64,000 nt of DNA from JAJDTT01 sp022827025 (GTDB taxonomy: Bacteria > Acidobacteriota > UBA6911 > RPQK01 > JAJDTT01): assembly GCA_965203535.1 (NCBI GenBank), contig OZ241897.1:5828001-5892000 (forward strand), read 5' to 3'. The notes below the pieces were generated by a model that was given only the letters and a program-made list of their open reading frames with translations, ran no database searches and had not been told where the DNA came from. Made by a program: the position numbers and the translations under genes. Position 1 is the stretch's first letter. Each line of letters opens with the position of its first letter. This document shows positions 16,871 through 24,971 of the stretch, piece by piece.

Positions 16871-17962
16871 CTATGACCTCAAGCCCAGCCCCAGGACCTC
16901 CTTGCAGTATCGAACGCTGCGCTCCAACTCGGCCTTCTGGAACGCGGCAGTGGCCTGCTTGACATCGGCGCCCTCCGGAACCGCAAAAGGCTTCAATGGC
17001 GTGCCCCGCTTGGCCAGCGCTACGAACGCGGCGAAATCCCGGGCCAAGGCGGCCGGGTACGGATTCCAGAAGTCCCGCTCCAGGTAGGGAACGGATCTCT
17101 GCACCCCGGAGATGGTCTCCAACTGGATGGGGACGCCGGGACAGAGCCGGGCGAACCGGTCCATGTAGGTCGCCAGGTCGACGCAGCCGTCCCCCATCGC
17201 CGCCCACTGGACGCGGGCGCCGGCCTCGTCCTCCCAGACCATGGAATCCCGGATGCCGCTGGAGGCGGCGTAGGGACCCAGGATCTCCAGGTTCCGGACC
17301 GGATCCTCCAGGCTCCAGGTGGCGTTTCCCGAATCCACCGTCGCGCCCACGAAATCGGTCCCGGCCTCTTCGATGACCCGGACCGTTTCCCGGGCCTGCA
17401 TGTCGCCGGCGTGATTCTCGATGGCGATGCGGACTCCCGCGTCAAGCGCCGGGCCCCGCAGCTTCCGAAACACCTGGACGGTGCTCTTCATGTGGGGTTC
17501 GATTCCCTCGGGTCCCAGGCGGTCCTGGCGGGATCCCAGGAAGCAGCGGGCCACGGGCGACCCCAGAATCCGGGCGATCCGGATGGTGAGCGCCAGGTGT
17601 TCCTCCGCACTGCCGAAGTCGGTCTTGAAGCTGGAGGAGGTGGGACAGATGCTTCCCGTCCCGACGTGAAGCTGGATGCCGGCGCCTTCCGCCTGCGCCC
17701 GAATTTCCTTGAGATGGGACTCGTCGTGACTCTCGTAGACGTAGAGGTCCGAGAGCAGGCAGGAGTCCAGCCCCAGCTCGGCGGCGTACTCGATCAGGCG
17801 CGGCGCCTTCCATCCCAGCGCCCGGATGGAGTAGTTGTCGAACCCCAGCGGGATACGCCGTTCCTTCCGGCCGGCGGCCTCGGAACGGGAAGAACCGGTC
17901 GCGAGCCCCAGCCCGGTCACCGCCAGGACCTGTCCGAACTCGCGACGGCGAATGGTTCCCAT
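16871..17962 (-). CDS. Tat-exported sugar phosphate isomerase/epimerase-like TIM-barrel protein
   Basis: About 363 residues from ATG 17962, chosen because GAGGATGAGGAG precedes it and a twin-arginine leader (RRREFGQVLAVTGLGL) then starts near residue 5. The mature part is a xylose-isomerase-like barrel: SIRALGWKAPRLIEYAAELG, IRAQAEGAGIQLHVGTGSIC, IAIENHAGDM (Glu ligand), ATVDSGNATW and QLETISG (Glu ligand). This His/Glu/Asp pattern binds a divalent metal for sugar isomerisation or epimerisation. Export to the periplasm and its position next to an enolase-superfamily dehydratase suggest sugar or sugar-acid processing. Confidence 0.8.
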   Translation of the reverse strand: MGTIRRREFGQVLAVTGLGLATGSSRSEAAGRKERRIPLGFDNYSIRALGWKAPRLIEYAAELGLDSCLLSDLYVYESHDESHLKEIRAQAEGAGIQLHVGTGSICPTSSSFKTDFGSAEEHLALTIRIARILGSPVARCFLGSRQDRLGPEGIEPHMKSTVQVFRKLRGPALDAGVRIAIENHAGDMQARETVRVIEEAGTDFVGATVDSGNATWSLEDPVRNLEILGPYAASSGIRDSMVWEDEAGARVQWAAMGDGCVDLATYMDRFARLCPGVPIQLETISGVQRSVPYLERDFWNPYPAALARDFAAFVALAKRGTPLKPFAVPEGADVKQATAAFQKAELERSVRYCKEVLGLGLRS

Positions 17963-18030
17963 CTCCTCATCCTCTTTCTTGCCGGGAACGCCGGTCCGGC
18001 TGGGAATGCCGCCCGGGAAATGCCGGCGTT

Positions 18031-19461
18031 TCAACCCACTGCCGCGCGCCGGCGCCGGACGTCCAGCAAAGTGGCCACTTCCGCCGGATCGGTGATCTTC
18101 TCCCTCAGCTTGCCTCGGCGCCGGCCCCTCTCCTGCTCTTCCCGGTCGATGATATCCCAGTCCGAGAAACGAATCGGCCGGATTCCCCGGTCCAGCAGGA
18201 GGCGTGATACGGATCGGTCCGCATCTGTGGGAATCGGCCCGGCCTCCCTGCCGCGGATATCTTCCATCATGCTGCGAACGGTTTCCGCCGAGTCTCCCTT
18301 GTTGGTTCCGATGAGCCCGGTGGGCCCGCGCTTGATCCAGCCCACGACGTATTCGCCTGTGCCGTTCGTTTCTCCGCGGCGGCTCAGGACACGCCCCTGG
18401 GCACTGGGGACGACCCCTTTCCGTTCATCGAACGGGATTCCCGGGAGGGGGACACCGCGGTAGCCCACGGATCGGAACACCAGATCCACGGGGACGACTT
18501 CGCTGACTCCCGTCCCCACAGACCGGATCCAGCCCTGCTCGTCCGCCACAAGCCGATTCCGCTCGACCCGTACTGCGCTCACCCTCCCATCGGTGGCGAG
18601 GATCTCTACCGGCGAAGCAAGAAACTGCAGGAGGACGCGCCGCGCCCCCCCTTGGGATCCCAGCCGGGCCCGCTCCATCATGTACTGCAGGTTGCGGCGC
18701 GCCGGCCGTTTTGCCCGCATCTCGTCGAGAGAGTGCTCGTCCAGCTCCAGGTCGCGCTTCCGCACCATCACGTCCACGTCCGGCAGACTCCCGATCTCCT
18801 GGATTTCCTTGGGTGTGAACTTGGCCTGGACCGGTCCCCGGCGTCCCAGGACCAGGACTTCCTTGATTCTGCTCCTGCGCAGCGTGTCCAGAGCGTAGTG
18901 GGCGATGTCGGTGGAGGCCAGGTCCTCGGGATCCTTGACCAGAATCCGGGTCACGTCCATGGCCACGTTGCCGACACCCACTACGGCGACCCGACTGCCG
19001 GAGAGGTCGAACCGGTCGTGGCGGTGGTCGGGATGCCCGTTGTACCAGGCCACGAATGCCGTCGCCGTGTGACTGCCCGGAAGGTCCTCCCCCGGGATGC
19101 CCAACCGCCGGTCCGAACCGCAACCGAAAGCGTAGACCACCTGGTCGAAGTGCTGGCGCAACTGCTCCACCGGCAGGTCGCGCCCCACCTGAACGTTGCC
19201 GAAGAAACGGAAACGCGGATCCCGGGCCGTCCTCTCGTAGCTGCGGATGACCCGCTTGATGCTCTGGTGGTCCGGAGCCACTCCGTAACGCACCAGACCG
19301 TATGGCATGGCCATGCGCTCGAACATGTCGATGCGCAGGTGCACACCCTTTTGCTTGAAGAGAGCGTCGGCGGCGTAGAAACCGGAGGGCCCCGAGCCGA
19401 CGATGGCAACGCGAAGGGGGCGCTCGGCGCTGCCGAGGGGAAAGTGTGTGCGGGTCCTCAT
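18031..19461 (-). CDS. fprA: Ferredoxin/adrenodoxin-type NADP+ reductase (FprA-like)
   Basis: A 476-residue flavoprotein from ATG 19461; an upstream in-frame extension is only antisense of the neighbouring reductase and is excluded. The FAD motif is VAIVGSGPSGFYAADALF. The adrenodoxin-reductase signature is PYGLVRYGVAPDHQSIK. FVAWYNGHPDHR follows, and the NADP motif is VAVVGVGNVAMDVTRIL. The C-terminal YVVGWIKRGPTGLIGTNK closes the FAD site. It transfers electrons between NADPH and a ferredoxin. The C-terminal extension (rich in Arg/Asp, ~90 residues) is longer than the core needs. It is first in a minus-strand operon with the TIM-barrel protein and dehydratase, and diverges from the aldo/keto reductase across 175 bp. 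Confidence 0.88.
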   Translation of the reverse strand: MRTRTHFPLGSAERPLRVAIVGSGPSGFYAADALFKQKGVHLRIDMFERMAMPYGLVRYGVAPDHQSIKRVIRSYERTARDPRFRFFGNVQVGRDLPVEQLRQHFDQVVYAFGCGSDRRLGIPGEDLPGSHTATAFVAWYNGHPDHRHDRFDLSGSRVAVVGVGNVAMDVTRILVKDPEDLASTDIAHYALDTLRRSRIKEVLVLGRRGPVQAKFTPKEIQEIGSLPDVDVMVRKRDLELDEHSLDEMRAKRPARRNLQYMMERARLGSQGGARRVLLQFLASPVEILATDGRVSAVRVERNRLVADEQGWIRSVGTGVSEVVPVDLVFRSVGYRGVPLPGIPFDERKGVVPSAQGRVLSRRGETNGTGEYVVGWIKRGPTGLIGTNKGDSAETVRSMMEDIRGREAGPIPTDADRSVSRLLLDRGIRPIRFSDWDIIDREEQERGRRRGKLREKITDPAEVATLLDVRRRRAAVG

Positions 19462-19636
19462 CGCGATCTTTCCGCCGACAGTCACGCTGCTCCGACTACC
19501 CGAACGCCTGCTATTCATTTTATTTGGGCGGCTCATCCGATTCAATTCGGACCGCCGCGAAGCGTCCGGATCGGACCATACAGGCTCGACCGTCAGGAGA
19601 CGAGACTTTCGCTCCGGACTGCTACACTTACGGATC

Positions 19637-20626
19637 ATGAGCCGACTGAAGACCAAACCACTGGGCAGGACCGGAATGGAGGTCTCCGTCGTGGGCCTGG
19701 GATGCTGGGGGATCGGGGGGCCCATGGAGCGGGACGGCACCATCTCGGGGTACGGCCAGGTGGACGATTCCGAATCGTTGCAAATGCTCCGCCGAGCCCT
19801 GGACCAGGGAGTCAACTTCCTCGACACGGCCCCCTGGTACGGCGACGGCCATTCCGAGCGGCTGGTGGGGCAGGCCATCCGGGACCGGCGGGACGAGGTC
19901 ATCGTCTCCACCAAGGTGGGAATATTCCTGAAGGACAAGCGCTATACCAGCGACTACTCGGGAGACTACATCATGGCTCACTACGAGGACTCCCTGGAGC
20001 GACTGGGAACGGACTACATCGACGTCTACGTCCTGCACTCCCCCGAGACCGGTCTTTACCAGCCTTCGGGCATGGCCGCCCTCAAGGAGCTCAAGAGGCG
20101 GGGGATCATTCGCTCCTACGGGATCTCGTTCCCGGCATCCCATGCCGAGAGCGAATCCTTCTTCCTGCCCCTTTGCGAAGAGGAAGAGGTGGAGGTGGTT
20201 CAACTCCGGTTCAATCTGTTGAGCTGGAGCGCCCGGCAGAGAATCCTGCCCAGGCTCAAGCAGCTCGACGTGGGTGTCGTCTGCCGCGAGCCCTTCTTCT
20301 TTGGATATCTGACCGGCCGATTCACCCGGGAGACGGTGTTCGACGCCACTTCGGACGTTCGATCCACCTGGCCTCGCGAAAGGCATCTCTCCCTGGTGGA
20401 GGCATCGGAACGGTTCGACTTCGTCCATCACGGGCTGGCCTGCTCCCCGGCTCAGGCAGCGCTGGGCTATTGCCTCTCGCAGGACGAGGTGGCGACGACC
20501 ATTCCAGGCGCCATGACGACCGCCGAAATGCAGGACAACCTGGAAGCGGCCAGCCTGGAATTTGACCCGCCGTCGATCCGCCGCATCGAAAAGATCCAGG
20601 AACAATTCGTAGGAACGGAGTTCTAA
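19637..20626 (+). CDS. Aldo/keto reductase
   Basis: A 329-residue NAD(P)H-dependent oxidoreductase starting at ATG 19637. The catalytic tetrad is visible: Asp63 and Tyr68 in FLDTAPWYGDGHSE, Lys93 in VSTKVG and His134 in YVLHSPE. GLGCWGIGG opens the barrel, and SPAQAALGYCLSQDEVATTI with PGAMTTAEMQDNL forms the cofactor-binding end. It resembles L-galactose-dehydrogenase-like AKRs. Its stop is 3 bases before the start of the aminotransferase-HCDH fusion, so the two are one transcription unit and probably one pathway. Confidence 0.88.
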   Translation: MSRLKTKPLGRTGMEVSVVGLGCWGIGGPMERDGTISGYGQVDDSESLQMLRRALDQGVNFLDTAPWYGDGHSERLVGQAIRDRRDEVIVSTKVGIFLKDKRYTSDYSGDYIMAHYEDSLERLGTDYIDVYVLHSPETGLYQPSGMAALKELKRRGIIRSYGISFPASHAESESFFLPLCEEEEVEVVQLRFNLLSWSARQRILPRLKQLDVGVVCREPFFFGYLTGRFTRETVFDATSDVRSTWPRERHLSLVEASERFDFVHHGLACSPAQAALGYCLSQDEVATTIPGAMTTAEMQDNLEAASLEFDPPSIRRIEKIQEQFVGTEF

Positions 20627-20629
20627 CCC

Positions 20630-22576
20630 ATGTCAACGCAGATTTCCCTCCTTCCCGACTCCAAGCCCGAGCAGGAACCGCTCGTCTTCCTCAAGGACCG
20701 AATGGTCCCGGCCTCCCAGGCGTCCATCGCCATTTATGACGCCGGCATCATCCTGGGAGCGACGGTGACCGACATGACGCGGACCTTCCATCACCGTCCC
20801 TTCCGGCTGGAAGATCACATCGACCGGTTCTACCGCTCCGCCCGGTACACGCGGATCCGGCCGCCCTTAGATCGGGACCGGCTGGAGGAGATCTCAAGGG
20901 AGCTGGTGCGCCATAACGCCAGGCTCATCCCACCCGGGCAGGAACTGTCGCTGGTCCACTTCATGACGGCCGGAGAAATCGCCTCCTACGCCGCCCTGCC
21001 CGGAACCCCCAAAAAGATGGCGCCCACCCTCTGCATCCATACGTTTCCCGTTCCCTTCGAGGCGTTCACCCATCTCTTCACCGAGGGGGCTCATGTCGTC
21101 ACCCCCTCGATCCGCCATTACCCGCCCCAATGCGTCGACTCCAAGATCAAGCATCGCAGCCGGATGCATCAGTGGCTGGCCGACCAGGAGACCCAACAGG
21201 TGGATCCCCGCGGGATCACCCTTCTGCTGGACCTGGACGGCAACGTGACCGAGACCAGCGGCTCCAACTTCGCCATCGTCCGGGACGGCGGGGTCGTCGC
21301 TCCTTCGGCCCGAAACACTCTGCAGGGAGTGAGTCTGCTGACCGTCTCCGAGCTCTGCAGGGAGTTGGGCATCCCCTACGAGCAGCGCGATTTCCAGGTC
21401 TACGACGTGATGAACGCCGACGAGGCGTTGCTTCTGACCACGCCTTACTGCATCTGCCCGGTGACGCGAATCAATGGAGCGACCATCGGGGACGGCAAGG
21501 CCGGCGGGCCCGTCTTCCGCCGCCTCATCGACGCCTGGAGCGACCGGGTCGGACTGGACATCGTCGGCCAGATCACGGGACGGACGGCCGTCTCGTCTGA
21601 GCGCCGGATCGAGTTGAGTCCCATGGCTTTTGAACGTATCGCCGTACTGGGCCTGGGAACCATGGGGCACGGGATCGCCCAGGTCTTTGCCTCGAACGGA
21701 CATCCGGTCCGCTGCTACGATTCCGCGGCCCGGGCGCGGGACACCCTGAAGTCTCGCATCCGCAGCAACATGGACCAGAAGGCCCGGCTGGGGCTCTCCC
21801 CGGGACTGGATCCGGAGGCGGTGCTCGGCCGGATCGAGATCGTCTCCGAGTTGGAACCGTCCGTCCGGGGCGCCCATTTCGTCGTGGAGGCGGTCCGGGA
21901 AGATCTCCCCACCAAGAAGGATCTCTTCCAACGGCTGGAGGACCTGGTTTCCGGAGAGACGATCCTGGCCAGCAACACCTCCACGTTTCCCATGACCGAG
22001 ATGTCCCGGGGCCTCCGGCGTCCCCAGCGGACGTTGGTGACCCACTGGTTCAATCCACCCCACATCATCCCCCTGGTGGAGGTGGTCCCCGGCCGCGAGA
22101 CGAACGAGGAAACCGTGGGGAAGACCATGGACCTGCTGCAACGGAACGGCAAGCTGGCGATCCGGCTTCACAAGGAGGTCCCGGGCTTCCTGGTCAACCG
22201 GATTCAGGCCGCCGTCTTCCGCGAGATCTGGGACCTCGTGGAACAGGGCGTCGCCACGCCGGAACAGGTCGACCAGGCGGTGAGCGCCAGCGTAGGACTC
22301 CGCCTGGCCGCCGCCGGACCATTCGAGATCGCGGATTTCGCCGGCCTCGACATCACCGGCCACGTCTTCGGCCACCTGTTGAAGGAGATCTCGTCAAGCC
22401 GGAGTCTCCCGCCCGCTGTCGACCGCCTGGTCAAAGAAGGGCGCTACGGGGTCAAGACCGGACGGGGGATCTACGACTACACTCCCGAACGGATCGAGGA
22501 GCGGCAGTCGCGGCGGGACCGCCTTTTCCATCAGTTGGTCGACCTGCTTCACAGTGACACCAAGAGACGTGAATGA
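20630..22576 (+). CDS. Fusion of class IV aminotransferase and 3-hydroxyacyl-CoA dehydrogenase
   Basis: A single 648-residue frame with two enzymes. Residues ~15-315 are a fold-type IV PLP aminotransferase (BCAT/D-amino-acid type): a putative PLP lysine in CVDSKIKHRSRMH (Lys172 or Lys174), DGNVTETSGSNFAIV with the conserved Glu, and LQGVSLLTVSELCRELGI. Residues ~332-640 are a 3-hydroxyacyl-CoA/L-carnitine-type dehydrogenase: IAVLGLGTMGHGIAQVFASN (Rossmann), ASNTSTFPMTEMS, VTHWFNPPHIIPLVEVVPG (catalytic His) and VPGFLVNRIQAAVFREIWD. The linker (TGRTAVSSERRIELSP) has no stop. Met332 could serve as an internal start. Together they could interconvert an amino, hydroxy and oxo acid. Coupled to the aldo/keto reductase. 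Confidence 0.88.
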   Translation: MSTQISLLPDSKPEQEPLVFLKDRMVPASQASIAIYDAGIILGATVTDMTRTFHHRPFRLEDHIDRFYRSARYTRIRPPLDRDRLEEISRELVRHNARLIPPGQELSLVHFMTAGEIASYAALPGTPKKMAPTLCIHTFPVPFEAFTHLFTEGAHVVTPSIRHYPPQCVDSKIKHRSRMHQWLADQETQQVDPRGITLLLDLDGNVTETSGSNFAIVRDGGVVAPSARNTLQGVSLLTVSELCRELGIPYEQRDFQVYDVMNADEALLLTTPYCICPVTRINGATIGDGKAGGPVFRRLIDAWSDRVGLDIVGQITGRTAVSSERRIELSPMAFERIAVLGLGTMGHGIAQVFASNGHPVRCYDSAARARDTLKSRIRSNMDQKARLGLSPGLDPEAVLGRIEIVSELEPSVRGAHFVVEAVREDLPTKKDLFQRLEDLVSGETILASNTSTFPMTEMSRGLRRPQRTLVTHWFNPPHIIPLVEVVPGRETNEETVGKTMDLLQRNGKLAIRLHKEVPGFLVNRIQAAVFREIWDLVEQGVATPEQVDQAVSASVGLRLAAAGPFEIADFAGLDITGHVFGHLLKEISSSRSLPPAVDRLVKEGRYGVKTGRGIYDYTPERIEERQSRRDRLFHQLVDLLHSDTKRRE

Positions 22577-22724
22577 CCAAGGGCGGCTACGAGGGCCGCC
22601 CCTACAGGATCCAGACTACAAACCTCGCGACAATGACTGTCTAACCGGTAACGCCGTGGCCCTTACCCGCCCGTGGCAAAACTCAGGAAGTGCCAGACCT
22701 CTGACATAAAATGACGTCGCCGAA

Positions 22725-22999
22725 ATGGGGAAGAAACCGCTTGGAGGACGGCAACGGACGATGTGGGTGGCGGCGCAGAAACTACTTCCGTGTCCGGAGG
22801 ATCCGTTCTGCGAGCGACTGAACCAAGTGCTGGCGAAGGTGGGGTTCGATGCCTTCATTGAAAGGCTGTGTGAAGTTTTTGACCGACGGGATTGGGTGGA
22901 CGAATCTCCTCCCCGGCTGTTGTTGGAGAGTACTTCGAAGGGCTGAACTCGGAACGGACCATCACTTGGTGGGTAGCAGATTCTAAGAGACTGCATGAC
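22725..22999 (+). pseudogene. N-terminal remnant of an IS1182-like transposase
   Basis: Frame one gives QRTMWVAAQKLLPCPEDPFC and NQVLAKVGFDAFIERLCEVF, the N-terminal DNA-binding region of IS1182-type transposases. After a frameshift, a second frame gives VGEYFEGLNSERTITWWVAD, the next conserved block, ending at about 22999. No catalytic DDE part or inverted repeats remain. The remnant runs into the first codons of the HD gene. The 22577-22724 spacer holds only a GC-rich palindrome (GGGCGGC ... GGGCCGCCCCTAC). Confidence 0.65.
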
Positions 23000-24347
23000 C
23001 GGTAGGGACGCACAACGGATCCGCGATCCGGTCCATGGCCTTGTCGTTTTCGGCGGCAGTAGAGACGCGTATCAAAACCAAACGGATCAAATCGCGTGGC
23101 GTTTACTGAATACGCGAGAATTTCAGAGACTCCGGCGAATTCGTCAGTTAGGCTTCTCTGACTTGGTGTTTCCAGGAGCAACCCACAGTCGTTTTGCACA
23201 TGCCGTTGGTGTTTACCACACCGCCCGCCAGCTTGTAGGGGTGATCCGACGACGCCAGGACAGCAAGCACGATCAGGCACGGTCTCGAGTGATTCTGCTG
23301 GCGGCACTGCTTCACGACATCGGTCACGGACCGTTCAGTCACGTCTTCGAGCATGTAGCGCGTGACTCAGGGTCGAGCAAGCGGCACGAAGATTGGAGTG
23401 CGGAGATTGTCCAAGGCGATACTGAGATCAACCGCGTTTTGCGCGAAATAGACGAGTGCCTGCCAGAATACATCGGGTCCGTGCTGAAGGAGGAAGAACC
23501 CAAGGATATCTATTCTACCGTTGTCTCGAGTCAGTTTGACGCGGACCGAATCGACTATCTCCAACGAGACAGGTTGATGACCGGAGTCCAGTTCGCACAT
23601 CTCGATCGGGACTGGTTGTTCGATTGTCTTGAGATCGGCGAGATCACCCTCGGTGGAAACGAACCAATTGCGGCACAGTGCCTTTATCTCAATCCCAAGG
23701 GCATTCAAGTGGCAGAAGAGTACCTGCAAGCCCGTTTTCACCTCTACACGATGGTTTACATGCACAAGACCACAAGAGCCGCCGAGCGTATGTTGGACGC
23801 TCTGCTAAAAACAGCCGTGAGAGATTGTTCAAACAATGAACTGGTACGGAATGATCCTGTCTTGCGCTACTTCACATCGACAGATCCGACTCTTCATTCG
23901 TATCTCGAAATCGACGACGCTACCGTGTCGACGACGGTTGCATCTCTTGGTTCGTCATCGTGCCCACGAATTTCGGAGCTAGCAACGCGTCTGCGCCATC
24001 GACGTCTATATAAGTGCTTTGATGTTGGGGTCCAGGATCAGACAGGCGGCAATCTGTTCCATCGATTCCGACGTAGACTACTCGAGGATCACACTGAATT
24101 AAATAAACATCTTTTTTTCGATGATGCAACTGTCACACTTTATAAATGGTACGACTTCAAGGATACCTCCGCACTCAACAAGGTCCTTGTCAAAAAGCAT
24201 CCTGGTCAGACGGAGCCGAAGGACATTGCCAGTGAGTCAAGTGTGATTCGTGCACTCCGAGACATGGAACGCATTCAGAGGATCTATGCTCCGAGTTCAA
24301 ACCAAATAGACGAACTCAAGGAAATCGTAGGGGAGATCAATCAATGA
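22995..24347 (+). CDS. HD-domain phosphohydrolase (SAMHD1/dGTPase-like)
   Basis: A 450-residue metal-dependent phosphohydrolase related to YwfO/dGTPase-type proteins. IRDPVHGLV starts the family homology at residue 9. The metal site is formed by SRFAHAVGVYHTA (His69) and LLHDIGHGPFSH (His107-Asp108), with a later Asp in SQFDADRIDYLQRD. TGVQFAHLDRDWL is also typical of the family. Such enzymes hydrolyse dNTPs or related nucleotides. The stop overlaps the start of the next gene (ATGA at 24344-24347). Base composition is visibly less GC-rich than flanking genes, and the start codon lies within a transposase remnant, both signs of recent arrival. Confidence 0.85.
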   Translation: MTGRDAQRIRDPVHGLVVFGGSRDAYQNQTDQIAWRLLNTREFQRLRRIRQLGFSDLVFPGATHSRFAHAVGVYHTARQLVGVIRRRQDSKHDQARSRVILLAALLHDIGHGPFSHVFEHVARDSGSSKRHEDWSAEIVQGDTEINRVLREIDECLPEYIGSVLKEEEPKDIYSTVVSSQFDADRIDYLQRDRLMTGVQFAHLDRDWLFDCLEIGEITLGGNEPIAAQCLYLNPKGIQVAEEYLQARFHLYTMVYMHKTTRAAERMLDALLKTAVRDCSNNELVRNDPVLRYFTSTDPTLHSYLEIDDATVSTTVASLGSSSCPRISELATRLRHRRLYKCFDVGVQDQTGGNLFHRFRRRLLEDHTELNKHLFFDDATVTLYKWYDFKDTSALNKVLVKKHPGQTEPKDIASESSVIRALRDMERIQRIYAPSSNQIDELKEIVGEINQ

Positions 24348-24865
24348 AGGCCGAAGACATCGCAGTCAATCTGATAAAACTGAGCGGAGGCCAAATCGTC
24401 GGATGGACGTGGATACAGAAGGCAGCCTATCTCTTGGATCGATGCGGAGCAAAGACCAAGTTGCGATTTACGTATCACTATTACGGTCCGTACTCCTTCG
24501 AGCTGGCTGATGGATGGAAGGACGCACGGGCCGAAGGTCGAATTGAAATCGAGGAGGAGCCTGGTCGTTTCGGCATCCCATATTCGATCTTCAAGGTGAA
24601 AGATGCTGATAATGACACGATAAAGTTGACGAATTTGGGTGATCTGTCGCCTGATATCGCTCGTGAGCAACTGAACAAGATGGCGGAAGTATCGAATATC
24701 GTGTTGGAGCTAGCCTCCACCATGGTCTACCTGCAGGAAGAAGGTTACGGCGAGCAGGCCGTGAAAGAGTTGAAAATACGAAAGCCTCTGAAAGCGACGG
24801 ACGGGTTGATTACAAAGGCCAATCAACTGCTGCAGGACCTCGGATTGGCTATCGCCAGCGGATAG
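24344..24865 (+). CDS. YwgA/Panacea-like protein coupled to the HD gene
   Basis: A 173-residue protein. The segment GWTWIQKAAYLLDRCGAKTK followed by FTYHYYGPYSFELADGWKDA matches the (K/T)-x-x-x-Q-K-x-x-Y-L-L ... Y-G-P-Y-S core of YwgA-type and DUF4065 (Panacea/SocA-like) proteins. The remainder is charged and helical. Panacea domains act as antitoxins or protease adaptors. YwgA is encoded close to the HD protein YwfO in Bacillus, as I recall, which makes the pairing here look like a conserved module. The ATGA overlap implies stoichiometric co-translation with the HD enzyme. Function is inferred only. Confidence 0.7.
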   Translation: MKAEDIAVNLIKLSGGQIVGWTWIQKAAYLLDRCGAKTKLRFTYHYYGPYSFELADGWKDARAEGRIEIEEEPGRFGIPYSIFKVKDADNDTIKLTNLGDLSPDIAREQLNKMAEVSNIVLELASTMVYLQEEGYGEQAVKELKIRKPLKATDGLITKANQLLQDLGLAIASG

Positions 24866-24971
24866 TCAGCCCATATGGGTGCGCAACCTTCCCTTTCCAT
24901 GTCGCCCCCAACGACTGCGGACGAGCAACGGTGTGGATCATGTTCCGGATGTTACACGAACGCCTTCGACA

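Noticed and set aside
19462..19938. An N-terminal extension of the FprA-like reductase
   Set aside because: It overlaps the divergent aldo/keto reductase gene in antisense and has no family similarity.
18652..20565. A 637-residue frame spanning the FprA and aldo/keto reductase genes
   Set aside because: It crosses two divergent real genes in wrong frames.
20894..22375. A 493-residue minus-strand frame opposite the fusion gene
   Set aside because: Antisense of a gene with two recognisable enzyme domains.
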